A stretch of DNA of 64,000 bases, taken from contig CM055098.1 of the NCBI GenBank assembly GCA_029204225.1, positions 5,263,246 through 5,327,245 on the forward strand, in the 5' to 3' direction. The notes beneath the pieces were generated by a model that was not told where the DNA came from, searched no databases, and worked only from the letters and a program-made list of their open reading frames with translations. Positions 1 through 13,724 of the stretch are shown piece after piece (the stretch's first letter is position 1; each line of letters begins with the position of its first letter). Source of the DNA: Diphasiastrum complanatum (lineage: Eukaryota > Streptophyta > Lycopodiopsida > Lycopodiales > Lycopodiaceae). The translations under genes were made by a program, and so were the position numbers.

Positions 1-1100
1 ATTAGGTGTAGACCTAACCCTAGGTGGAGTTTGGTGAGTCATAGGGTTGGTGGCAATTCTCACCAAGCACTCCTAGATTAACTCGTAGATTCTAGGAACT
101 CGACTTGGGGCTCAAGAAATGCCAATGATTCCTATCTAAAACTGAATCCTTTTACTTCTAATCTGACACTTGTCAACCAAGATGGTACCATGTGGCAATA
201 ATCTACAGGTAGTTTTTATTATTTTAACACTGCTTAAAAAGTAGCTAGTTTAAGACATACATGAACTATTGCCATCAAGCATTGATCTAAACTTCAAGAG
301 TGAAGAATTTTGTTGTAGGTTGAGTGATCATATAAAAATCATTACTGAGCTAAATGAGACACTCTTTTGCAAACATTGAAAGCCAAACCTACCAAAACAT
401 ATCCAAAACATCAGTCATCTCAATAAGTGATTCCATCCTCACTTTTCACAATAAATAGTTGTTTGAGGTAAGCCTATCATTGGCCTTTCGACATGAATCC
501 ACTTGATGTAGTCATGTAGCAATGACCTGATCCTTCTCTTTCAACCTGTTCCAATGCACAAAGCACTCTTTTGAAATACAACAAATATTTCCAAAAAGAA
601 ATCACAAAGATATGGAACTTCTCAATTCTCTTCTAGCACTCATATCAAGCAAATCAACCTATGATCTATCCTCAATCTAATGACTTTTTTCACTTCCTAA
701 GATTGAAACACACTAAAATGAAGTTCAGAAAGCTCACAAATACTTGATATGCAATCTTGTAGCCACCACTTAGGCTTTTCTAATGCATCAAAAATAGGCC
801 AAAGCCAGTATGTGAAGTGTGAAATCAAAGTTGATCAAGTATATAAATCTAATTTGAGTTTTGATCTACAAAAGATCCAATCTACATATGCAAAGAACTC
901 AATTTTTGAGTAGGGGTCAATCTAGCATGCTTTAGCATGATATCTCCTCCAAATCCTTGGTAGATGTGATTGCTTCCTTCATAACCTAAAACAAAAGAGC
1001 TCTAATAACATGTGAAGAATTTAAGATCATTAAGATCCAAAATCCTCCCTTTGAACTTTGGTTAGAAAGAAAACAAATCACAATCTTGCCAATGTAGTCC
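1..1100 (-). mobile_element. Ty1/copia fragment: gag start, leader, PBS and LTR end
   Basis: Read on the minus strand this segment aligns by eye with the plus-strand copia element at 33.27-36.99 kb. The shared blocks are the LTR end, a degenerate PBS, the leader (roughly 600-990) and the first codons of gag (roughly 380-560). It is a second, more decayed copy of that family in opposite orientation. The gag frame is not open. Sequence below about 380 has no recognisable coding potential and continues out of the window. The match ends near 1100, inside the LTR, where unrelated LTR-like DNA begins. Confidence 0.7.
999..1010 (-). other. Degenerate primer-binding site
   Basis: The minus strand reads TGTTATTAGAGC, a two-base variant of the plant initiator-Met tRNA PBS (TGGTATCAGAGC). 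It lies immediately after an LTR end of the form CTTCACA, the same junction as in the copia copy at 33.70 kb. Confidence 0.6.
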
Positions 1101-1365
1101 TGTGCATGTAACCATGCAATCCCCATGCAGGTCAACTATAAATAGATCACATCTCTTCATGCAGTCCTCCTGCCTATATCCGTCACACAGACATGCAATA
1201 CTCCATATATCTCAATTAGAGTGTCTGGGTCCTCTCAAGGTAATTAGCTAAAAACAGGCCTTGACATGGAATTAAATCATGGCGTGACCAATAATCTCGA
1301 GTACTGGAGGGTCGGTCTACCATATTAGGACTATTCCAGGTCCTTAATCGAATATGGCCATAACA
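1011..1365 (-). mobile_element. LTR, possibly chimeric, minus strand
   Basis: On the minus strand this starts TGTTATGG directly after a purine tract and ends CTTCACA directly before a PBS, as an LTR should (355 bp). Only the last ~90 bp match the 743-bp copia LTR at 36.25-36.99 kb; the rest does not. It may be a chimera, or a gypsy-type LTR start abutting a truncated copia LTR end. Bounds are by inspection. Confidence 0.5.
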
Positions 1366-1380
1366 TTCTTCCCTCCTTAA
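1366..1380 (-). other. Polypurine tract
   Basis: The minus strand reads TTAAGGAGGGAAGAA immediately before a TGTTATGG LTR start, the arrangement expected at the 3' end of an LTR retrotransposon lying to the right. Confidence 0.55.
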
Positions 1381-4300
1381 ACTGCTTCTATCCTTAGAAG
1401 CTCTTCAAAACAGAAAAGAATTACAAAACAGTTCTTTTAACTTTCAATATTAACCGAGAAAACCATTATTCTTAATCTGACTTTCATATCAAACAAGTAC
1501 TGAGAGAAAAACTGTTTTTAACCGTTAATCCCTGTTTTGGAGTACAAACTCTGGTTTGGAAAAGTACATTAAGAGATATATGGTTACACTCAAAACAAGT
1601 TAGTGACATCACCTTCATGTAAAACATTTACATGAACCACTAGATGAAGTATACCTAACTTAGGAGAATAAAGTTAAAGAAAAAATAATATTTACGATCT
1701 AAAATTATTCACAAACTTTGGCAGACAATTCATAAAAAGCTTCCAAATACAACTATCCTTAGAATCCAATTCTAAGATATAATAATTCATTCAACTAGAA
1801 TCTCTTGGAGAATCATTAATATATAGAATGATTAAAACTCAACTCTGAGTATCCCAAATACTCTTTTGAGTTAAATGCTCCTGTTTCTAGCACCAAATGC
1901 AAGAAAATAGCATTCATTCATCTTAATAGACTTATCTATCTCCTATGGTAACTGGAGATCCAATCAAACAAAAAATTGTACTCAAGCATCTACAGACCAT
2001 AAACTGTAATAGAATAGCATCCACTAGATAAATAAAATAATGTCTGTGAGATCCATAGGTTCCCAATTAAAATATTGGAGTAGAGAGATTCAAAACACTG
2101 ATATGAATTCTTACTCAATTAATAGACCAAGACTTAATCGTCACACTTAAGAATCATTACAATTCCTTATAATCCTCTGACAACAATTAAGTATCTATTT
2201 ATGATCTGTCAACTATAAATATTTAGATTCGTATGATTCGTCAATCATAATTTTTTGGAATCCAAAACCATACTTAATCATTTAGAGGATACTGGAGTAT
2301 ATGTCCCACATAACTCAAGAAAAGTAAGAATCATTTCAAAATCTTTCCACTAAGAAAATACTGGATTTAGGAATATTCTTCAACCAGGATTCTTAAACTG
2401 AAGTGCAAGATTCAAGGTCTATAAATCATTGGTAATTAAAGACTGAACGCATACCAAAATGACAATCATCTTCAACTACAAAAACTTTAGATTACAATCC
2501 AAAATCACATCTAGATACCCAAAGTCCTGCTAAATATCAATTTAGTTATTATTCTTGGATCCATTATGATTCGTTATCCAATTGAGCTCTCTGGGATACA
2601 ATCACTAATGAGTTGAGTCCCTTCCGTAACTAAGGAATACTCTATCCCAAGAATAATGTATATCCAATGCACATAATTTTAGCTGATGAATTCCAATGAT
2701 TCACTAATCATGCATCTTACAAGCAATATAAAAACTATAAGTTTCTGGTGATTCCACATCACACTGATCGTTTTACCAATTAACTTCATCTTGGAGTAAT
2801 CAACTACTCAAGTTAATTGCCAATGATTCAAAAATCTCAAATGTCTAGGTGCAGATCTTAATTGTACCGTACAACACCACATTTAGATCCATATCCAAAT
2901 CATTCATAAGTTAATCCATAAATCTTCACACAAAGATTTGTTAACTCTACAAGTATCTGTCAAACAATATTTGATCATATGTCTATGTTCACCGACTAGG
3001 TTAAGTGCACGAAATAACTTTAGTAACCGGGAATACACAGTAGATTCATACAAGATTAATCGTGCACATATGTGAATAATCTCACTATGACCCAGTACAT
3101 AAACACATATTTATCTGACACATTCCTCCAGAACCCACATATGTTACTCACATATCTCACCGAGATCTTGTAACTCAGCTACAAAAGATTTTCTATTTCT
3201 CTGAGTAAATAACATATCCGAAAAATCCCTGAGACAAATAACATTCCTCTCAACAGTTTTCCAATCCAATTTTCTCTAATGCATAATTTCTTCTACTTAA
3301 TCAACCCCTCTCTAATCCTAGTACTCAAACTAAGATTAGGTTGATCCCATTACAGAACTCTCAGACTTAACTTCTGATAAAACTTACTTCTATTCCAACC
3401 AAAATGGAATTAGTAACCTTTGACCATTCATTGTACTACTTATAGATAATGATTTAACTTTCAAACCTTGTCTAGATCCAGATTGTCCATACAATCCCTA
3501 GAAAATTTCTCTTATTCGGAAAGTTCCAATTAGGTATCTTACTCTAAATTTATCCGAAATTACTTTCAGATCAAACTTCATTTCTAAACCACAGCTGGTT
3601 TTCTTCTGAAAACTATGCAACCCACAGATTCCCAAATAGAATTTTATCCCATCACTTCACCCCTCCTTTTAAACAAATTATCAATTTCAATAAAAGTTAA
3701 CTGGAAAGATGATATATGAAAATATCCAAACACATGAAAAAGTCAGTAATAAGTGCATTCCACAAAAGGATTCACTCAATTATAAACATGACTTTTCCTT
3801 CAAATATTTTCAACCCGAGTGACAGAAACCACCATTCCATTGAAATCCATTTTTGCAAAAAGAGATATTCAAGGCTTAATGAATAAAAATACTTAAACCA
3901 TAGAATTTATCTGAATTCCATGTCTATTCACACAAGTAGTAATTTATATGACATAACAGTCTTTCAGAAGAATAACTTCATGTTGGAAAGAATAATATAA
4001 ACCACTCTGATGTCTTATATTCAAGAAATTACTAAGGAGTAAAGGATTAATTAAGAAAGCCAAAAATAGATTTGAGGGCCTCTGATTTTGTAAATAATGA
4101 GATACCACATTGGGATCTAGACTAAACCTCAAAATTTTCCAAAATATCCCACATTTGATCAAACAGTTTTCTTTTTCCCATATTGCGACTAGGTACTAAA
4201 ACACACCATTGATTATCAGATCTTTACAGTCCAAGAATTTCCTTTCCAAAATTACTGATGTCCCATACCATCAGCTTTTTCTTCCAAAAAACTCTTAACC

Positions 4301-6690
4301 GCCTTATCTAATATTCTAGAGATCCACTGATCATCTAGCTGTCCTGTTATCCACATAGGATATTATCTCTTGTTCCCATACTCTGGAGAATTCCTTTATT
4401 TGGATGACTGGCATGCCTATTAGATGAATATCCAAATCCACACCTGATCTTGTGATCTAAACAGAAGGATTAACATGGTCCAACACTACATTCTGATCCT
4501 TACAGATTAATGATAAGCTTCAAATCCCCCTTGATCCCAAAACATCAACTCTAGGGACAAGCTTCTATCAATTAACAGATCCAATGTAATCCATGTATCA
4601 GATTCTACTTCTAACATCACAATTGACATCCAAAACTATGGATAACTCAATGGCCACAAAGTATTAGCTATGAATTCAACTAAATGAATCCTACCCAGGA
4701 AATTAATATTCAGTATTAAGCAATTATTTATTGGGATTACTAAAATCCTAATTGCGAAATACATTTCCCGATCACACTTACTACCATTGATGTCCACTCT
4801 TCTTCCCTCCTTAGAATTTTTAGTTCCCTAAAAATCTTTAAGCTAAGATATCAAGAAGACGTAACAACATTAATAAATGTTTAAAATTAATTACTGTAGG
4901 AAAAAGTCTAAAACAATTTCATTCTGTTCTATATCTGGACTGAATATCTGATATATCAAAAATCATTTACTAGTATGTGATGCAGTACTAGTCTGATTTT
5001 TTGAATATAATTCACCATAGGATTTAACTGGAAATGAAATCAGTTTTTTAATTCCTACAATTTTTCCAATAAAATTGAATTGTTTTCTTTTTTATTGACT
5101 AGTCTGGCATTACTCCATCAATATTGACAAAAATTAACCAAACTTAGAATATGAAATTTCATGAATGGAAATCCTACCAATAGGATTTCAGAACTCTTAA
5201 ACTGTATCCAAACAAGATTCCATTGACTGGATAAAAAATTCTATCATCATTCATTTTAACTAGCCATTTCATATTGTTTGATGATTTTAAATTCAATTTT
5301 GACGAGTATTTTGCACAAACGTTAATTTGATCCATTTCCAACGATCAATATTGATTAGAAATATTCTAGACAAGTAACAAATTTCAAACTTTAACCCAAG
5401 TTCGAAATTCAACAGAAAAGAAAAAACTCAATTTTAACTTTCAATCTGGGAAGAACTTAGCTTTTTTAATTTAGTCATCAACAAACATAGTACCAAAAAA
5501 TTAAATTTTCTTGAACCGGGTACCGTCTTAAAAAGCAATTCATGAGGAACGAATATTTTGCTCTCAATCCTGAATATATGAACCGAATTCATAGATGGCC
5601 TGTTAGGATAGCAAATTTTAATTGTTACCTCACAACGGTTAATGAATTCAATTCATTCACCCTTATCAATCCAGTCAGATTTACCAAATCGTCTTTCCGA
5701 ATCGATATTGGCTTTTTCCCATATGGTTTCCGCATTTAGACTATGACTTAATTCTCATGCGTTAACTGGAAAAGTAGTCGACGAATTGGAAATTCATTAC
5801 CAATCAGAGGCTCTCTTCACATGGAAAAAAAAAATAGCTCAAACCTCATGCAAGAGTTTTTTTTTTTCAATGACGCAAAAACCACAACCAAAACCTTATG
5901 GGCATGCAACTACCCCCACCCCTCTTTCTCAAAACCCTAGAAACAAACACCTAATATGTTTGTGCTTCCCACGGCGGCCCCTTCTCGAGAGAGAGACAGA
6001 AGCAGGACCTCGAGAGGCATAGCTCACTTATTTCTGCTGTAGCATCCTCTGGATTCAGTGTTTTACATTAGTTCAATAACCAAGATTTCAGCTCACAGAG
6101 AGAAACAAACGTCAGAGTGTTGATCATCAGCGAGCAATAGGAAGTGCAATATTTTTTGTACAAGGCAACGACACTCCAGTTACTCATTCCATAGCATGCA
6201 GGTTGTACCGATGCAAGCAGAAGGTCTTTTTTTTTTTTTTTTAAAGGAATAAAAATCTAGAACTGAGGTTGTAAGATTGCTTCATACCAGAGAATTTACA
6301 ACTTTGCAATTTCATTCTATGTCTTTAGTTAGCATGCTTCACGTGAGGATCAAATTTAGAGAAACTTCAATCCCTTACATGCAATGATTTGCTTCAGGAA
6401 ACATAAATTGCCCTTTAACAATCTATCAATAAACAGATGTTAATTATGCATGAATCAAATCTCCCAAAGCATTATGAATCTGTGCAACTATAAAACTCTC
6501 TATGTTATGAAGATTCATATAGCAAATTTTTAGCATTATGGTCAATGAATGTGTAGAAGGGCACTCTACCACCAACTTTGAAAAATCACCAAAAAATTGA
6601 AAAATTCCATTCCAACTTTCTTTGAGAAATCTGTACTCCAATCCAATGTAGAGCTTGCTTCCATCCCATCCCAAAACCGCATCTTAGTCG
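1381..6690 (-). mobile_element. Decayed LTR-retrotransposon interior
   Basis: This 5.3-kb AT-rich stretch has no long open frame on either strand. It lies between a minus-strand polypurine tract (1366-1380) and a minus-strand PBS (6692-6703), the order expected of an old minus-strand element. Part of it (about 2560-4340) recurs at 6890-8680. No RT, integrase or gag motif could be read, so class and true limits are uncertain; several nested elements are possible. The short open frames here are too small and unpatterned to call. Confidence 0.4.
2560..4340. repeat. Diverged dispersed repeat, copy 1
   Basis: Colinear with 6890-8680 in the same orientation. Recognisable anchors are GAGCTC(T/A)CTGGGATACA near 2585, TCTCAAATGTCTAGGTG near 2840, GTAAATAATGAGATACCA near 4090 and TGATGTCCCATACCA near 4257. 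Identity is patchy with many indels, and spacing between anchors is nearly preserved. Weaker similarity may extend rightwards towards 5.7 kb. Confidence 0.65.
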
Positions 6691-6691
6691 T

Positions 6692-6703
6692 GCTCTGATA
6701 CCA
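6692..6703 (-). other. Primer-binding site
   Basis: The minus strand carries a perfect TGGTATCAGAGC, the initiator-Met tRNA PBS of plant LTR retrotransposons. The expected CA of an LTR end is not obvious just before it, so the associated LTR (to the right) is decayed or separated by a spacer. Confidence 0.55.
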
Positions 6704-6889
6704 AGGTAAAGTCCTTAAAGGATTACCCCTAAGAGGAGGAATATAAGAGCAGATAATTAAAGAGAGATGACATACTAAAACAATTTTAACACTCGTCTTT
6801 AACAACATAAACTTTATACAATTACCTAGAACAAAATATAGATATTATAAAGTTATGTTGAATTCCATCTGAATTTAGTGACAACTCTT

Positions 6890-8680
6890 GGTATTTGTTA
6901 AACTTTGTCATCCAATATGAGCTCACTGGGATACAGGCAATAACTTAGAGTCTATTTTCCATTCGAAAAATATTCTATACCAAGAATTTCCTATATTCTA
7001 TGCACATAACTTTCATTGATGAATCCCAATGACTCACAAAGCATGTGTCTTACAAGCAATATAGATAAAAATAAAATAGTTCCTAGTGAATTCTTTTCAC
7101 ACCGCTTATTTGACCAATTAACTTTAACCAGGAGTAATCCAACTTTGCAAGTCAATTGCTAATGATTCAGAAATCTCAAATGTCTAGGTGTTGAATTCAT
7201 TTATCCTGGAACTTATTTCTCAACAACAACACATTTAGATCCTCTTCTAAATTATGTCTAAGTCAATTAATTCATCCTTTCTATAGAAAGAATCATTAAT
7301 TTGCAAGTAATTGTTCTAAACATTACTTGTTCATATATCTATGCCCACTGACTAGTTTAAGTATATGATATAAACTCAGTACATAGGAATCACATAGTAG
7401 ATGATTTAGACGTACGTGATCAAAATATTCCACAATGATCCAATACATAAACATAGGCTATAAACTAGCAGATTCTTCAATAATTAGCATGTGTTATTCA
7501 CATAACTCACTAAGAATCTTGCAACTCAGCTACAAAAGAGCTCTATTTCTCATGAGTAAATAACATATCTGGGAAATCTTTAAAGTGAATAATTCCACAT
7601 CATAAGATTTCCAACCATCAAAACTTTTACTAACAAAATTTCTTCACTCAATCAACCTACATTAGATCTTAGTATTCAAACCAAGATTAGGTTGACTTAT
7701 ACATACATCTTTAGACATAAGATTAAGATTAAAGCTTTATTTCCACTTGATCCAATCCATACCAAAATGGTACTTGGTAAGCCAATCACTGGAAGCTAAA
7801 TTTAATCTTTACTACTACTATCCATAATCATGAATAATTCATAGCTCAATACCCTCAAAACTCCTCTAGTTCCAAATTATTAGCAACAATCCCTAGAGAG
7901 TTCCTATATTTCACTAGGATAGTTCAACTTGCACAACTTACTGGATTTCTCAAAAGAAATCTATGCACCCAATTGATCCATTGAAAGTCTTATTATTATC
8001 TCTTCATCTCCCTCTTTCTAAAAGAAATTTAATAATTTCCCTTAAAAAGGTCCTCAAGATACAATGTATAAAATATCGAAGATCATAAAAAGTCAGTAAT
8101 GAGTATCCAATACTATTTTACATCGGACTTTCTCCAAAATCATAAAATATCTTATCCAGAGTGATAGAAATATTACATCTCAATAATCAACTATCAAATA
8201 AAGATAATCATTTTGGTCTAGAAAGTCTAAATTCCATGAATTCAGTCATTCCTTCACTGAATCTGAATCAATTGAAAATGTCATATGACCCATATTCATC
8301 ACCATATGAAAGTATAATTTCATATAACAATAATTAGTCCTTCATAGTTCCCCACAGGAAGGAGTTATATGAATTTCAATCCAATTGTCTTGTATTTAAA
8401 AAATTTCTAAAAAGTATGAGTCCAAATAAAAGAGAAATAGATTTAAGGGTCTCCAGATTTTGTAAATAATGAGATACCATTTAGGATCCAGATCTATATC
8501 TCATAATTCCCCAAAATACCCTAATAAAAAGAACCAATGGATTCATCTATTAGTATTACCATTACAGTGATCACTAACCATTGGTGTACAGATCACTCTC
8601 GCACAAGAAATTTTCTTTGAAATCACTGATGTCCCATACCACCAGCTTTCCCTTTAAAAAATTCTCTGCTTCTAGATCTT
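6890..8680. repeat. Diverged dispersed repeat, copy 2
   Basis: Second copy of the unit at 2560-4340, offset by about 4.33-4.38 kb. The near-constant offset over 1.8 kb shows a colinear duplicate rather than chance word sharing. No open frame survives. The flank to about 9.96 kb weakly resembles 4.4-5.7 kb and holds no gene I can support. Confidence 0.65.
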
Positions 8681-9779
8681 CAATAAAAAAGACCAACTGG
8701 CTATCCTATATCCAAATATAGGATCCGATTCATAACCAATTCCAGGAGATACTTCTAGCCATTGAATTCTCTCATGCTCCTTAAGCTTTTTTATGTAGAT
8801 GAACACATTATCTAAGAATACCACTATGCATTGACCCAGATATAGACGAAAAGTATTGCTATAGACTGTTGAAATGTGACAAGTGTATTCATTGAACCAA
8901 AAGGAACATTAAGAATTTTAATGCAACTGAATAAATATTGTAATCCATTTCAAAATTGGTCAAAAATATTTCATTCCTTCCAAAAGTTAGTACACTTGGT
9001 TGTTCAGTCATTATAAAGAATCTCTTTATAATGCCTCAAAAAGAATCCAAATTACTAGATTCATGTATGGAACCCATTCCATCTGCATGTCATTTGCAAC
9101 TTCCAAGGATTTAAACCAAATCCAATGGCAACACAAAATGGTTCCATAATTGGACTATTATCCGACTGTCATTACTTTTCTCTTAGAATTTTTTATTCCT
9201 CAGACTCTAAATAAATGTTGGGAAAAAAAAAACCAATTTTCAGAGAAAATTTAAAAATAATTTTAAAGCTTAATTCCCAATTGCATTCTCACTCGCTATC
9301 TCTTATACTTTAGGAATTCGAAGTAGATTAATGTAATTGGTCCACTTAGCCAACCCATCATCTACCCCTCATGCTTCACCTACTTCCTCACTTTCCAAAT
9401 GTGGTTAAAAAAACCTAAACTTGAATTAGTAGAATCTCTATCTATTGGTCATTCAGACTGTTTCGATTGTTCATTAGTCAAGTGTCGCACTCAACTACTA
9501 GCATATCTACACATAGTTTGGTATAGAAACCATTCCAATAAGACTGGCATTATTCTCAACCACTATTGATCACATAGACCAGAAATTGCTCTGTTTAGTT
9601 GATAGATCCCAAAATCTGCAACCAAAAGTGAGAAGTACTGTGACCTTACAAAAATGACTAATTTTATATCCATAAGGTCATTCACTTTGTAAGCTATTCC
9701 CACTTGATAAAAAATTGACGAATTTGAACAAATTCAAAACATCCATGGTTCTTTCAAAATTTTACTTAACTAGAATTGT

Positions 9780-10720
9780 CAAAATCCGTTCGACCTAGAC
9801 CAAAACTATGAAAATCGAATTATTGCATCGACTTGGCAATTTCATAGTTGCCATCCCATTTTGAACTGACTTCGAAATATCCAGCATGCATTAGACATGA
9901 CATGCAATGATTTATTAAAAAAAACTCAATTTTTTTTTACGTAAACTACCTGATAACTGGGAAATTCGCTTCTTAACTAGTTCTAACAGAAACTGTATTC
10001 ATGCATGAAATTTCTTTAATCAACCTATTGTTACATCAATACCATGTATCCAGACATGCAAACTGGTTCAAAAAATTATTTTCAAAACTAGGAATGCACT
10101 TTACAACTTTACCTACTTGCATGCAATCAGAACATCACAGAAAATTTGCAAATTTCACTCTAAAATCCACCAAACTTCTAACGACCGTAACTTTGCTACA
10201 GAACTCCGATTTGGTCATTGTAAAGCACAATACAAAGGAAGAGTGGGTTAGCAAGCTGATTGCCATGTCACCATTCCACCTGGACTTCACACATGCAAGC
10301 TATTTTTGCCCAAAACAATAGTAGGAGGGCACACTTTCTCAAGGCGGTATCATAAAAAATTCAACTCCTGCCCCCACATGCATTCAATCAGAGGTTACAA
10401 GAACTCTACTAAGGTTAATTAGAAAGGCATAGAATCTTCTAACAGGTCCATCAAGCAAGCATAGCTCCGGATCAAGCAAAACTAGCTTCTATGTAGGGCG
10501 CCAACAAGCAAAATTTCGGATAGACGATGCCTAAGCCTCCCACCACTAAATTGGGTGCTTGAGGGCTCAAGTCAAAGGAAATTATACCTACCTTTCAGCT
10601 TGTATGCAAGTTCAAGGGTTTTAGATCCCATATCAAGAGTTATTCACGCTCAAAAATCACCAAAAATACACTAATTTTTGACATTTAACAGTGTCCGAAA
10701 CTTTGAGATAGCCCCTACAT
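9780..10720 (+). repeat. Dispersed repeat family R, copy A
   Basis: Homologous to 32200-33000 on this strand and to 43950-45170 on the opposite strand. Shared landmarks are an ACGTAAA-containing AT-rich block, the ACATGCAA/GCATGCAA words, a TTGGTCATTGTAAAGC segment and a TAGGAGGGCACAC block. It contains a 106-codon open frame (10001-10321) matched in position and length by one in copy C but broken in copy B. Copy C lies behind a PBS-like site, so the family may be the untranslated leader of an LTR element. Confidence 0.6.
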
Positions 10721-11033
10721 AGCTTCATTACACAACTAAAACATACATGAAAAGTTTTGTTCAAGAATTTTGAGAAAATCTCCCAAAATAGTGAAAAAAC
10801 CATTAAAACATGTTTTTTTTTAATCTTTTTTCGACATGTTCAAGTGGATCCAACATGCAAGTGCAATCTGACCTGATATACTATAATTTAATCATATGCA
10901 AGCCCATGATTTATATCAATCATGGTTCATATAGCCCATTTCGAGTCCAAAATCACCAATTTTTTTTTTAACCAAAACTCACTATCTAGATCCAATTTTG
11001 ATCATTACACTAGCATGAAGTCATTAGACACTC

Positions 11034-11219
11034 TCATAATGATTGTATCAAAGTTTTCTTGTGATTGTTCCGTATTTTCATATCATTGTTGAGGAAGAAT
11101 GTAAATCTAGATGTGGATTTATGAGCGTCTACATTTCCTACCCAACTTGCATCTGAATAACCACCGAGAATATTGAGGTTTTCATTGTTGACTACTCCAT
11201 AACATATGCATAGGTCCAT
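11034..11219 (-). pseudogene. Copia RNase H fragment
   Basis: The translated stretch contains GGYSDASWVGNVDAHKSTS, the strongly conserved start of the copia-type RNase H (consensus GYSDADWAGDxDxRKSTSG), followed by FTFFL. Downstream residues expected in this domain degrade at once. Only about 60 codons survive, with no RT upstream on the same strand, so it is an isolated scrap of a minus-strand copia pol gene. Confidence 0.75.
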
Positions 11220-13036
11220 TTTTACAACTAGAAAGGTTTTCCCTCCAAGCTTTTAAGTTGATGTCCACCAATGCCTCCAAAGAGCCCTCCAAGGTTCTTT
11301 TCTTCCAATGTCCCTAAGATCCTTCCAAAGTAGACAATCAAATGGCCTCAAGAAATCACCACCACCAACCATAGCTAGATCCATGCATAAGCAAGCCAAT
11401 CTAGCACCCCCTTGCTACACCACTATCATTCACATAACCACCATCACAAGTACAAGCATACTCAAGATCCTACCCTGATCTAAGTCCCATACCAAAGATA
11501 GAGATCCTCACAAGAGTTATCTAGCAACAAAAATGCTCTCTACACCCTAGCCTCCACGCTAGTGCATAGAAGCAAGCACACCACAAGAATTCTCCCTTCA
11601 TATGGGTGCCCTCGTCGTCTCTTATAGATTGGAAATGACACCCTTCAAAGCACTAGAGAGTGTCCTCCCAAGCCAATGAGAAGAGGGGAGGCTAAGGAAA
11701 GGTCAAGAGCCTCATAAGCTAGTGGAAGGTCACGACACTCTTCCATAACTCATGTTTCTTGAATTATCATTTCTTGGGTGTTTTGGGGACATCAAGGGTC
11801 CATAGTAGGTGCACCCTCCTACTAGGTTCCAATGACCGCAAAATTTGGCCCAAGGCCAATTATGTGAACATGGCTTAAGGTTGAGGCCCAAGGTTTACAA
11901 AAATGACCAATACCCATGATAATGTCCTTCTAACATCTCACAAGGTTCCATACCTCCATCCAAGACATAGACATCTCCATGACCTTATCCAAGGACTCAA
12001 GTACCTTAATTCAAAGGCACCTAATCTTATGCAAGGGTGACATGCGATGATGGATTTGAAGTTGACTTTGGAGTGGATGCTTACTTGATTAAGATGGATG
12101 GTGAAGTGGTAGCAAGAGAAAGTAGATTTTGAAAGCTTCTTAAGCTGGTATATACTGAAGAAACTAACCTTTGTGGAAGAATGGTCAAGAAGAGCTTGGA
12201 TTATCTCAATAAAAATCCATGCTTTCCATGCTTAAGGAGGAGAAGGCAATTGGGTTGCCTCAATCTATGTTCCATGATGGTCACTTCGCCAATCAGATAA
12301 TGAGATTCAAGCTATGTGGTCCAATCATGGAGGGAGGTGCCAATCTTGAGGTCCAATCATTATGAGAGGGGAAATCCATGAGGTCCAATCAATTTAGAGG
12401 ATGTAATATGCTAGAACTCGGGCCTCTACCACATGGAAGTGTGCTCTCATTGTACATTCAGATTTTTTGAGAGATAATGCAATTTTGACTTGGAATCAAT
12501 TTGGTCTATTCTCTCTCTACCTAAGAGCAAGGTGCTTGGATTAAAGCCTCATAGTGAATTTTACTTATTTTTTTCATGTGGATGCAAGAAAACTACTTGT
12601 CTCTGGATGATTGTGTCTTTTGATGTGATTGAGCTCTTGCCTAGATTCAAAGTGTGGGAGATAGCTCTTCCAATCTTGAGTTGATTCATCCATCTTTGGT
12701 AGATGTGCAATCTCACATGCATGTAGGTCATGGTAGATCTTCATAAGGTCTTCAAATCTCCATTTTTGACATTTCAAAGTACATCTTCTAAGGAATTTTC
12801 ACAATGTCTCTCAATTCAAAACTTGAAATATTTTCAGCTGATAAAGTGGAGGACCCATCTTTTTCATCAAAGTCAACTGGCATAGCTTCTTTGAAATCAA
12901 TGTCCATTGTTGACAAGAAACCTTGTAAGTCAACTTTTCTCAATTGCGGATTTTATTCAGCCCATCGATCCAACCCTATGATTGGACTTAGATTTCATTC
13001 CAATTTCATTTTGGGTTGTTTTGAACCTTCAGTTGT

Positions 13037-13240
<204 letters not shown>

Positions 13241-13663
13241 TGTAGACTCTCATTTTTTCTGAGTAAATATGCAAACATGTAGAATCTAGTCTTGAAATTT
13301 TGTTGAATCCTCATATGGAATGAGAATAAAATCTAATACAAAACACTATAAATATCTATTTATTTTGCTCACATGATAGACATCTCCACGTTTTTGGATT
13401 TTAATAATAAGTTCTTTATATAATATATTGATATTTTGGGTAAAAATACATATATAATTTTTTTGTGAATTTAAAAAAAAAAAATTCAAAAAGCATGCTT
13501 TTGGCCACTAATTAGAAAACTACTAGATGGTTGTTATTTTAGAATTTTGACTAGTTTCAAAAGATTTCGTGTTAGAGGCTTTGAGTACCTCTACTTTTTA
13601 AAGTAAATTGAGTTATATTATCCTAAGCTGTCAAGTAAGAAATAGATAAATGCTTATGTACCA

Positions 13664-13667
<4 letters not shown>

Positions 13668-13722
<55 letters not shown>
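13668..13722. repeat. (TA)n microsatellite at helicase breakpoint
   Basis: A pure TA tract of about 55 bp. The codons immediately right of it continue the helicase reading frame whose other half stops at the TA tract near 15.81 kb on the opposite strand. Confidence 0.95.

Positions 13723-13724
<2 letters not shown>

Noticed and set aside
10001-10321. 106-codon open frame as a host gene
   Set aside because: Lies inside dispersed repeat family R and is broken in copy B; kept only as a finding.
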